From the NCBI GenBank assembly GCA_934525325.1, contig CAKSZE010000052.1, positions 1 through 11,653 of the forward strand: a stretch of 11,653 bases of DNA. The letters are read 5' to 3'. The translations under genes and the position numbers were made by a program. This DNA comes from an uncultured Faecalibacterium sp. GTDB lineage: Bacteria > Bacillota > Clostridia > Oscillospirales > Ruminococcaceae. This document shows, in pieces, positions 1 through 5,596 of this stretch. A model generated the notes under the pieces. It was not told where the DNA came from, searched no databases, and worked only from the letters and a program-made list of their open reading frames with translations. Each line of letters opens with the position of its first letter. Within the stretch, counting starts at the first letter, position 1.

Positions 1-20
1 GCGCGACAGATTCCCCTTTT

Positions 21-120
21 TGTCACCTGCGGTGACATCTTCCCCCGGCCGGGGGAAGTCGGCCCTCTCGGGGGAGCGGGCGCCCGCCCGTAGCGCCGCG
101 CTTTCGCAGAAAGCGGCGCT
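21..120. repeat. Cluster of four GC-rich dyad symmetries, intergenic
   Basis: Four inverted repeats lie one after another in 100 bases. tgtcacc (21-27) pairs with ggtgaca (31-37) around a 3-base loop. A perfect 20-bp palindrome, cttcccccggccgggggaag, is at 39-58. A perfect 12-bp palindrome, gcgggcgcccgc, is at 76-87. agcgccg...cttt (92-104) pairs with aaag-cggcgct (110-120) with a CG bulge. Such density is not expected of coding sequence, and the short ORFs across it have low-complexity Arg/Pro/Ala-rich products. It resembles REP/BOX-type or MITE-like intergenic repeats common in gut Firmicutes, but a genome search is needed to show repetition. It could also be the 3' processing or terminator region of a gene to the left. 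Confidence 0.6.
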
Positions 121-160
121 GCAAATGCCGCTTTCCTCCACGACCCCTCCCGTGAAAATA

Positions 161-295
161 GCGTTTGGAGCGGCCCGCAGAGTTTGTCGGGGCAAAGCCC
201 CTCCATCTGCTAACGCAGACCGCTCTGCCGCTTAAAAGCCCCACTGGGGCTTTCATTGCTGCGCTGCGCTCCGCAAACGCGGTCGCTCCAAACGC
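161..295. repeat. 135-bp unit bounded by 12-bp perfect inverted repeats
   Basis: gcgtttggagcg (161-172) is the exact reverse complement of cgctccaaacgc (284-295), enclosing 111 bases. The interior has further dyads: ggggc-aaa-gcccc (189-201) and aaagcccc-act-ggggcttt (235-253), the latter shaped like a terminator stem but followed only by catt. No protein-coding signal is convincing. The arrangement fits a small non-autonomous palindromic element or a long imperfect cruciform. Target-site duplications are not evident: the flanks (aaaata on the left, gaaatt on the right) are only loosely similar. Confidence 0.45.
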
Positions 296-296
296 G

Positions 297-327
297 AAAT
301 TTAAAAATAATTTTTCCGCTGAATATG
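297..327. repeat. Dispersed AT-rich repeat, copy 1
   Basis: An A/T-rich run followed by ttttccgctgaatatg (312-327). The same 16-mer occurs at 8206-8221, and the 15 bases before it also align (11 of 15 match), so 27 of 31 positions agree between the two copies. Copy 1 lies directly after the inverted-repeat unit at 161-295; copy 2 lies after the MATE stop codon, beside that gene's terminator. Both are intergenic, which suggests a dispersed element rather than chance. Confidence 0.5.
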
Positions 328-377
328 GCTAGAGTGCAACGACGACGACCGCCGCCAGCGGCGGAAACAGGGAGGAG

Positions 378-593
378 TTGTTGGGGCAGCGGCCAGCAAG
401 ACGCGAGTGCCGCCCAAGGCACGAAGCGAATGCTGGGAGCCGCAACCCGATAGCGGAAGCCATTTTAAATCGTCCTGTCTCCGTTCCAAAAAGCAACAAA
501 TCAGCCAAAGCTAACCGCAATGTGTTTCAAGAAGTGACACTTTACGACGAAAAAATTGAACAAATTCTGAATATGTTCCAAAAAGAAACATAA
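378..593 (+). pseudogene. Possible decayed ORF remnant, function unknown
   Basis: This frame stays open for 71 codons from a TTG. The first third lies in GC-rich repeat-like DNA and gives Arg/Ala-rich sequence. From about 460 the DNA becomes much richer in A/T and the product turns protein-like and charged, ending EKIEQILNMFQKET. No in-frame ATG lies ahead of the plausible part, and the TTG has ggagga only one base upstream, too close for a normal ribosome site. I read it as the 3' end of an ORF whose 5' part was lost or replaced by the repeat material at the left. I cannot assign a family. Random open frame is a real alternative. Confidence 0.25.
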
Positions 594-608
594 CAAGCAA
601 AAAAATAA

Positions 609-637
609 TTGTGACATACGGTAGAAAACTATATACT
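609..637 (+). promoter_or_regulatory. Sigma-70-type promoter for the permease operon
   Basis: ttgtga (609-614) as -35 and tatact (632-637) as -10, separated by exactly 17 bases. The -10 matches consensus in 5 of 6 positions and the -35 in 4 of 6. Transcription would start near 644 and give an 80-base leader before the permease ATG at 727. The surrounding AT-rich DNA supports a promoter here. Confidence 0.6.
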
Positions 638-650
638 TTTAATCAAGAAA

Positions 651-702
651 GCCGCAGCGGATTTGTGCAAAGGGTCGGGCTCTTGCACAACAGGGACTGC
701 GG
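651..702 (+). promoter_or_regulatory. Foldable 5' leader of the permease mRNA
   Basis: Two nested stems can form in the predicted leader. The outer is ccgcag (652-657) with ctgcgg (697-702). The inner is ttgtgcaa (663-670) with ttgcacaa (683-690) around a 12-base loop, agggtcgggctc. The structure starts close to the predicted transcription start and ends 8 bases before the Shine-Dalgarno aaggagg (711-717). It could stabilise the mRNA or act as a cis-regulatory element controlling translation. It matches no riboswitch class that I can recognise by eye, and no T-tract follows it, so it is not a terminator. Confidence 0.4.
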
Positions 703-726
703 ACATAAAAAAGGAGGAAACGTTCT

Positions 727-2007
727 ATGACACTTCCCATGATCATTGCTCTGGCAGTGACTGTCCTCATGATCATCCTGATCATGGTGGATAAACTGCC
801 CTTCGGTGCACCCCCGCTGCTGGCGCTGCTGCTGCTGGTGGTGTTCGGCGTTACCGACATCAAGACCGCCTTCGGCGGCTTCGCAAACCCCACCATCGTC
901 ATGCTGGCATCCTTCATGGCCATCATTGCGGCTTTGCAGAAAACCAGCTTCATCGTCAAGTTCAAGCAGACCATCTTCAACATGGCCAGCAAGGGCGGCT
1001 TTAAGGCTTACGTCCTGCTGATCCTCATCGTCATGCTGGGTTGCAGCCTGTTCGGCACCGGTTCCACCGCCTACTATGTGCTGGTCATCGGCCTGCTGTC
1101 CACCCTGCCTTACTCCAAGCAGCTGCCCCCGTCCAAGGTCCTGATGCCTGCGGGCTTTGCAGCAAACCACCCGCTGCTGCCCTTCAACACCGCTCTGCAG
1201 TACGGCATCGTCATCGCCGTTCTGGAAAGCGCAGGCGTTGCGGCAAACGTCAATCTGGTCAAGTTCTCTCTGGTCAACCTGTGCCTGTCCATCGGCTTCC
1301 TGGTGTGGTGCATTCTGGCCTACAAGATCATGCCCGACCACCCCATTGCTGAGGCCAAGGAAGAGGCTCTCCACGCTGGTGAGCAGAAGGTCGCCCTGAC
1401 CAAGAATCAGGAGCTTATCACCTACTTCAGCTTTGTGCTCGCCGTTGTGGGCATGATCCTGCAGAGCAAGATCGGTGACGCAGGCTACGCCATCACCGGT
1501 CTGGCTGTGGGCGTCATCCTGATCTCCGGCGTCATGGACTTCAACGAGATCCGCAACTCCATCAGCGCACCCATCATCCTGATGTCCGCAGGCGTCATCG
1601 GCATCGCCGATGCTCTGGGCAACACCGGCCTGACCAGTCTGGTGGGCGAGACCGTTGCCAAGATGCTGGGCACCAACGTCAACCCCTTCGTGCTGATCTT
1701 TGCCTTCTGCATCCTGACCAGCGTGCTGGCCACCCTGACCGGTTCCACCATCGGCACCGTGTACGTCTTTGCTCCCATGGCCATTGCCACCTGCGTCAAT
1801 CTGGGTCTGGACCCCACCGCAGCCGCTGCCGCTATCGTGGTCTCCGGCTGGTGCGGACACTTCCTGCCCATTGACGGTATGCCCGCCATGATCATGGGCG
1901 CCGGTGACTACAAGATCACCGAGTTCTGGAAGTTTACCATTCCGCAGTACTTCATCCGTCTGCTGGCGCTGACGGTGGGCGCTGTGCTGATCTTCCCCAT
2001 GAAGTAA
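727..2007 (+). CDS. SLC13-type (DASS/ion transporter superfamily) permease
   Basis: A 426-residue, very hydrophobic protein with about ten to twelve membrane spans. It shows the two-repeat pattern of SLC13 permeases: GFANPTIVMLASF (residues 51-63) begins the first repeat, GTGST (110-114) is in the place of the first re-entrant hairpin motif, and TGSTIGTVYVFAP (338-350) is the matching site in the second. A charged cytoplasmic loop (about 200-228) separates the halves. The family usually imports di- or tricarboxylates or related anions with Na+, but the substrate here cannot be read from sequence. The start is set by aaggagg (711-717), nine bases before the ATG. It is first in an operon with a VOC protein 15 bases downstream and then a CaCA antiporter. 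Family confident, substrate not. Confidence 0.85.
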   Translation: MTLPMIIALAVTVLMIILIMVDKLPFGAPPLLALLLLVVFGVTDIKTAFGGFANPTIVMLASFMAIIAALQKTSFIVKFKQTIFNMASKGGFKAYVLLILIVMLGCSLFGTGSTAYYVLVIGLLSTLPYSKQLPPSKVLMPAGFAANHPLLPFNTALQYGIVIAVLESAGVAANVNLVKFSLVNLCLSIGFLVWCILAYKIMPDHPIAEAKEEALHAGEQKVALTKNQELITYFSFVLAVVGMILQSKIGDAGYAITGLAVGVILISGVMDFNEIRNSISAPIILMSAGVIGIADALGNTGLTSLVGETVAKMLGTNVNPFVLIFAFCILTSVLATLTGSTIGTVYVFAPMAIATCVNLGLDPTAAAAAIVVSGWCGHFLPIDGMPAMIMGAGDYKITEFWKFTIPQYFIRLLALTVGAVLIFPMK

Positions 2008-2022
2008 CAGGAGAAACACCAA

Positions 2023-2370
2023 ATGAAAAACACATTTGAGCTGGAGCACGTCGGCATCAACACCGACAACGCAGGCGAGGCCGAGCAGCTGGCGCTGCTG
2101 CTGTGCAAGCTGTTCAACTTAGAGCCCCGCCACGGACAGAAGTCCGAGTTTGCCGGCAATTATTTCGAGTGCATGAAGAGCCCCTTTCTGGGCAAGAACG
2201 GCCACATCGCAATGCGAACCCCCGACCTGAAGGCTGCGATGGAGGAGCTGGAGGAAAATGGCTTTAGCTTCCGCATGGACACTGCCGCCTATTTTGAGGA
2301 CGGCCGCATCAAGAACGTGTATCTTGACGGCGAGTACGGCGGCTTTGCCATCCACATCATGCAGAAATAA
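2023..2370 (+). CDS. VOC-superfamily (glyoxalase/dioxygenase fold) small protein
   Basis: A soluble 115-residue protein. It has the paired beta-alpha-beta-beta-beta pattern of the vicinal oxygen chelate fold: FELEHVGI near the N-terminus, GHIAMRT in the middle, and YGGFAIHIMQK at the end. H9, E49, H61 and H111 lie where VOC proteins carry metal ligands. From memory, close relatives occur in Firmicutes alone or fused to KDPG/KHG aldolases of sugar-acid catabolism, so a role in handling a 2-oxo- or hydroxy-acid is plausible. This would fit an anion permease next door. The ATG follows aggag (2010-2014), 15 bases after the permease stop, so the two are probably cotranscribed. Exact reaction unknown. 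Confidence 0.75.
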   Translation: MKNTFELEHVGINTDNAGEAEQLALLLCKLFNLEPRHGQKSEFAGNYFECMKSPFLGKNGHIAMRTPDLKAAMEELEENGFSFRMDTAAYFEDGRIKNVYLDGEYGGFAIHIMQK

Positions 2371-2391
2371 CGTCAACTGACCGATCTTGTG

Positions 2392-2427
2392 CAGAACCGG
2401 GGATGGAGCGATCCGTTCCCGGTTCTG
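2392..2427 (+). promoter_or_regulatory. Intercistronic hairpin
   Basis: cagaaccggg (2392-2401) pairs perfectly with cccggttctg (2418-2427) around 16 bases. It lies in the 94-base gap between the VOC gene and the antiporter. No T-tract follows (tggttcacg), so it is not a good intrinsic terminator. It more likely tunes mRNA stability or partial readthrough within the operon. Confidence 0.45.
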
Positions 2428-2464
2428 TGGTTCACGCCCCGCGAAAATTCAGAGGAGAAAAATT

Positions 2465-3445
2465 ATGCTGGTTCCTGTATTGTTATTTATCGTCGGTCTG
2501 CTGTTCCTGATCAAGGGCGGCGACTGGTTCGTGGACGGTGCTTCGGCACTGGCCCGGCGGTTCCACCTGCCGGAGCTGCTCATCGGCGCAACGGTGGTGT
2601 CCATCGGCACCACCCTGCCGGAGGTCATGGTGTCCACCATGTCCGCTGTGTCCGGCCATGGTGAGATCGCCTACGGCAACGCCATCGGCTCGGTCATCTG
2701 CAACTCTGCCCTGATCGCCGCCATTACCATCGCTGTCCGTCCGGGCAAGGTAGACCCCAAGACCCTGCGGGTGCCGGTAGCCTTCTTCTTTGCCGCAGCC
2801 GCCATCTACTGCGTGGCAGCCTACGCTATGGGCGAGTTCACCCGCCCGCTGGGCTTTGTGATGCTGGCCATGTTCGTGGCCTACATGGTGGCAAACGTAT
2901 TGCAGATGAAAAAAGCCCCTGCCGCCGCCGAAGCGGAGGCCGAGGCTGAAGCAGAGAGCGCAGGGGAGGAGATGTCCCTTGCCAAAACGCTGGTGCTGCT
3001 GGTGCTGGGCGCTGTGCTCATCGCACTGGGCGCAAACCTGCTGGTGGATAACGGTACCCTCATCGCACAGGCACTGGGCGTGCCGGAGTCGGTCATTGCG
3101 CTGACCTTTGTGGCACTGGGAACCTCCCTGCCGGAGCTGGTCACCGCCATCACCTCGCTGGTCAAGGGCTGCAGCGACCTGTCCCTTGGCAACATTGTGG
3201 GCGCAAACGTGTTCAATCTGGTGCTGGTCAGCGGCGTGTCCGTCACGCTGGCACCCTTCACCGTGCCGCAGAGTTCCACCCTGTTCGGCATCAATTCCAG
3301 CCTTGTGCTGGAGATCCCGGTCATGCTGGCTGTCATGATGATCATGACCCTTCCCGCACTGAAGCGCGGCAAGCTGTCCCGTGCACAGGGTATCATCCTG
3401 CTGTGCATCTACGCTGCTTTCTGCGCCATCCAGTTTACCATGTGA
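2465..3445 (+). CDS. CaCA-family cation antiporter (Na+/Ca2+ exchanger type)
   Basis: A 326-residue membrane protein with the two inverted alpha-repeats of the CaCA family. Repeat 1 carries GTTLPE (48-53) and GNAIGSVICN (71-80). Repeat 2 carries GTSLPE (219-224) and GNIVGANVFN (242-251). E53 and E224 correspond to the paired acidic residues that bind the cation. The halves are joined by a short acidic loop (about 151-169) containing an Ala-Glu alternation. About ten membrane spans are expected. It would move Ca2+ or another cation against Na+ or H+ across the cytoplasmic membrane. The ATG was chosen because gaggag (2452-2457) sits seven bases upstream and the hydrophobic helix begins at once; a longer in-frame start at 2387 would add an implausible Arg-rich tail. 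Last gene of the permease operon. Confidence 0.88.
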   Translation: MLVPVLLFIVGLLFLIKGGDWFVDGASALARRFHLPELLIGATVVSIGTTLPEVMVSTMSAVSGHGEIAYGNAIGSVICNSALIAAITIAVRPGKVDPKTLRVPVAFFFAAAAIYCVAAYAMGEFTRPLGFVMLAMFVAYMVANVLQMKKAPAAAEAEAEAEAESAGEEMSLAKTLVLLVLGAVLIALGANLLVDNGTLIAQALGVPESVIALTFVALGTSLPELVTAITSLVKGCSDLSLGNIVGANVFNLVLVSGVSVTLAPFTVPQSSTLFGINSSLVLEIPVMLAVMMIMTLPALKRGKLSRAQGIILLCIYAAFCAIQFTM

Positions 3446-3462
3446 TATTCTCGGAGATACTT

Positions 3463-3500
3463 CAAAGCCCCCGGTCTGCTCTGTCAGGCCGGGGGCTTTG
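3463..3500. terminator. Intrinsic terminator between convergent genes
   Basis: caaagcccccgg (3463-3474) pairs perfectly with ccgggggctttg (3489-3500) around a 14-base loop. It lies 18 bases after the antiporter stop and 36 bases from the stop of the convergent murR gene. On the plus strand it is followed by gttattgtattgt, a loose T-rich run; the minus-strand side is poorer in T. It probably ends the permease operon and may also serve murR. Confidence 0.75.
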
Positions 3501-3535
3501 GTTATTGTATTGTACCCTGCGGGGCGTTCTTTGTT

Positions 3536-4402
3536 TTACGGCTGGGTCAGCACCTCCGGCTCGCCGGGCTTATAGATATGGGTCTTGGTCAGGCGGCGCA
3601 TGGTGTCCTCGTGGTTGCGGCTGGCGTAGGCGGTGTACAGGATATCCATCACGTTCAGCTGGGAAAGCCGGGAGGACATAGCACCGTTGCGGAACAGGCT
3701 CTCGTTGGCGGCTACATACAGCACATGATCGGCCAGCTGCGCCACCTCCGAGGGGTAGTAGCGGGTCACCGCGATGACCGGTGCGCCGCCCGCCTTCATC
3801 TCCTGGATGCACTGGATCATCTCCATGGTCTGCCCGGAGTAGGAGAACACGATGCCCACATCCTGCGCGGTGGCGTTGCGCGCCTGCAAAAGCTGCGAGT
3901 GGGAGTCCTCGTTGACCACACAGGGCTTGTCCAGCCGCAGAAATTTCAGGTAGGTGTCCTTTGCCACGCACAGCGAGGAGCCAATGCCGAACAACAGCAC
4001 TGTGCGGGCGTTGGCAATTAGCTCCACGCACTGTTCCAGCTCGTCCAGCAAAAGCAGCCGCTGGGTGTCCAGCAGGCTCTGGATGTTCTTGTGGGTCACC
4101 TTGTCCACGATCTCCTGAAAGCTGTCCTGCGGAGTGATGTCCTTTTCCCGGTGGCTGCCGTTCTCACCAAGGGTGGCAAGCTCCAGCGTCAGGGCGTGGC
4201 GCAGCTCCTTGTAGCCCTGAAAGCCGATCACCCGGCAGACACGCACCACGCTGGAAGGGGAGGAGAAGGAGCGCCGCGCCAGATCCCGGATGGTAAGGGT
4301 GGTGGTCTCGTCCGGGTTTTCCAGAATGAACTGCGCGATCTGCCGCTCGGTGCTGCTGAGGGAGGGCTGCACCTCCCGCAGGCGTAAAAGAACGTTCTGC
4401 AT
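3536..4402 (-). CDS. murR: RpiR/MurR-family transcriptional regulator (HTH-SIS)
   Basis: A 288-residue cytoplasmic regulator. The N-terminal HTH_6 domain (about 1-77) includes the helix-turn-helix from TTLTIRDLA to YKEL (34-67). The C-terminal SIS sugar-phosphate domain (about 125-255) has FGIGSS (138-143) and FSYSGQT (186-192), the usual phosphosugar-binding loops. Divergence from murQ-murP-mupG marks it as the likely MurR, whose known ligand in E. coli is MurNAc-6-phosphate. The ATG at 4402 is preceded by agagg at a 7-base spacing, and the product starts like family members (MQNVLLRLRE). The frame is open a further 43 codons upstream, but that stretch covers the promoter region and looks non-coding. 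Repressor or activator action cannot be told from sequence. Confidence 0.85.
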   Translation of the reverse strand: MQNVLLRLREVQPSLSSTERQIAQFILENPDETTTLTIRDLARRSFSSPSSVVRVCRVIGFQGYKELRHALTLELATLGENGSHREKDITPQDSFQEIVDKVTHKNIQSLLDTQRLLLLDELEQCVELIANARTVLLFGIGSSLCVAKDTYLKFLRLDKPCVVNEDSHSQLLQARNATAQDVGIVFSYSGQTMEMIQCIQEMKAGGAPVIAVTRYYPSEVAQLADHVLYVAANESLFRNGAMSSRLSQLNVMDILYTAYASRNHEDTMRRLTKTHIYKPGEPEVLTQP

Positions 4403-4499
4403 ATAGATACCTCTGTTGTATTTCAGGATGGATTGAACAAGCTGCACAAAAAAGTCGTACTTGTCCGCAAAAATTTCAAAAACAATGCTTGTATAAAAC

Positions 4500-4528
4500 A
4501 TTGTACCACAAAATAGTCTTTTTGTGGA
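4500..4528 (-). promoter_or_regulatory. Predicted murR promoter
   Basis: Read on the minus strand: TCCACA (complement of 4523-4528) as -35, a 17-base spacer, then TACAAT (complement of 4500-4505) as -10. The -10 matches in 5 of 6 positions and the -35 in 4 of 6. Its -35 box overlaps that of the divergent murQ promoter by four bases, so the two promoters would compete for polymerase. It implies a murR leader of about 90 bases. Confidence 0.45.
4506..4527. promoter_or_regulatory. Candidate MurR operator (8-bp inverted repeat)
   Basis: ccacaaaa (4506-4513) and ttttgtgg (4520-4527) form a perfect 8-bp inverted repeat with a 6-base spacer. It lies between the divergent murR and murQ promoters and overlaps both -35 boxes. 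A second dyad, acaatg (4482-4487) with cattgt (4499-4504), covers the murR -10. In addition, tttttgtggaca on the plus strand (4519-4530) is matched at 11 of 12 bases by tttttgcggaca on the minus strand (4462-4473). Which dyad is the real operator cannot be decided by eye. Confidence 0.45.
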
Positions 4529-4553
4529 CATTTTGTTTGAAAAAGTTTATACT
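4525..4553 (+). promoter_or_regulatory. Predicted murQ-murP-mupG promoter
   Basis: tggaca (4525-4530) as -35 and tatact (4548-4553) as -10 with a 17-base spacer; each matches consensus in 5 of 6 positions. Transcription would begin near 4560 and leave a leader of about 50 bases before the murQ ATG. The best-matching promoter in the window. Confidence 0.7.
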
Positions 4554-4610
4554 TTGGTCACAATCACGCCGCAAGGGTGCGGCAGAAAGCGGAAAGTGGA
4601 GGTGCAGGAA

Positions 4611-5519
4611 ATGGGCTTGAATCTGAGTGGGATGACCACCGAGACCCGCAACCCGCGCACGATGCAGCTGGACCAGATGTCCCCGCTGGAGATCGTGACA
4701 GTCATGAACGAGGAGGACGCCCGGGTGCCGCTGGCCATTGCCAAGTGCCTGCCGCAGATCGCGCAGGCGGTCACTTGGGCGGCAGAGTCCTTTGAAAAAG
4801 GCGGACGGCTGTTCTATATGGGCGCCGGTACCTCCGGCCGCTTAGGCGTGCTGGACGCCGCCGAGTGCCCGCCCACCTTCGGCGTGCCGAAGGAGATGGT
4901 GGTAGGTCTTATCGCCGGCGGCGAAAAAGCCTTTATTGAAGCCGTGGAGGGCGCAGAGGACAGCCGGGAGCTGGCTGTGGAGGATCTGAAAGCCCACGGC
5001 CTGACCGCAGACGATCTTGTGGTGGGTATTGCCGCCTCCGGCCGCACACCCTATGTGCTGGGCGGTCTGGACTACGCCAAAAGCGTGGGCTGCCACACCG
5101 CCGCCATCGCCTGCAATATCGGCAGCGCTATCGGCAAGGCCGCAGAGCTTGCCATCGAGGTGAACTGCGGCCCCGAGGTGCTGACCGGCTCCACCCGACT
5201 CAAGTCCGGCACGGCGCAGAAGCTGATCCTGAATATGATCTCCACCGGCTCCATGGTGCGCACCGGCAAGGCCTACCAGAACCTGATGGTGGACGTGCAG
5301 CAGACCAACGAAAAGCTGCACACCCGCGCCGAGAATATCGTCATCGACGCCACCGGCGTGGAGCGGGAGAAAGCCCGCGCCGCCATTGATGCAGCGGGCG
5401 GCAGCGTAAAGACCGCCATCACCATGCTGCTTGCAGACTGTGATGCCAAGGAAGCCGCCCGGCGGCTGGAACGGGCACACGGCCATGTGCGGGATGCCAT
5501 CCGGCTGGAAGTGCTGTAA
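4611..5519 (+). CDS. murQ: N-acetylmuramic acid 6-phosphate etherase MurQ
   Basis: A 302-residue cytoplasmic enzyme, the usual length for MurQ. It cleaves the lactyl ether of MurNAc-6-phosphate to give GlcNAc-6-phosphate and D-lactate. The SIS fold is clear: GAGTSGRLGVLDAAECPPT (71-89) and GIAASGRTPYV, followed by TGSTRLKSGTAQK and NLMVDVQQTNEKLH. E85 and E116 (in VEGAEDS) align with the catalytic E83 and E114 of E. coli MurQ. A C-terminal helical region (about 250-302) matches the family. The ATG at 4611 has ggaggt at 4598-4603; the frame extends upstream to 4524 but that would start inside the -35 region, so it is rejected. First gene of the MurNAc operon, 77 bases before murP. Confidence 0.96.
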   Translation: MGLNLSGMTTETRNPRTMQLDQMSPLEIVTVMNEEDARVPLAIAKCLPQIAQAVTWAAESFEKGGRLFYMGAGTSGRLGVLDAAECPPTFGVPKEMVVGLIAGGEKAFIEAVEGAEDSRELAVEDLKAHGLTADDLVVGIAASGRTPYVLGGLDYAKSVGCHTAAIACNIGSAIGKAAELAIEVNCGPEVLTGSTRLKSGTAQKLILNMISTGSMVRTGKAYQNLMVDVQQTNEKLHTRAENIVIDATGVEREKARAAIDAAGGSVKTAITMLLADCDAKEAARRLERAHGHVRDAIRLEVL

Positions 5520-5596
5520 GGCATATTGTTCTACTCAAGTTCCTTAGCGGCACAGGCCGCATCGGATATACACCTGTTTTAAAGGAGGACCCACTT

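Noticed and set aside
235..253. aaagcccc-act-ggggcttt as a terminator
   Set aside because: The stem is good, but only catt follows on the plus strand and no gene is seen ending into it in this window; treated as part of the repeat unit.
20..453. Several 60-77 codon open frames on both strands at the left edge
   Set aside because: All lie in palindromic GC-rich DNA, yield Arg/Pro/Ser/Ala-rich sequence, and overlap one another in several frames.
1..640. CRISPR array or tRNA in the gene-poor left region
   Set aside because: No regularly spaced direct repeats and no cloverleaf or CCA-ending structure could be found; the symmetry is inverted, not direct.
643..2049. 468-codon open frame on the minus strand opposite the SLC13 permease
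   Set aside because: The product is a Gly/His/Asp/Gln-rich composition typical of the mirror frame of a GC-rich membrane-protein gene. It has no recognisable domain, and the plus-strand gene has clear family motifs and a good ribosome site.
2387..2464. Upstream in-frame extension of the antiporter
   Set aside because: It would pass through the intercistronic hairpin, has no Shine-Dalgarno, and adds an Arg-rich stretch before a normal family N-terminus.
4403..4531. Upstream extension of murR (43 codons), overlapping an extension of murQ
   Set aside because: Both extensions cover the divergent promoter region; the internal ATGs have proper ribosome sites and match family start points.
4842..5486. 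214-codon minus-strand open frame opposite murQ
   Set aside because: Antisense shadow of murQ with low-complexity Gly/Ala/His content; no ribosome site or homology features.
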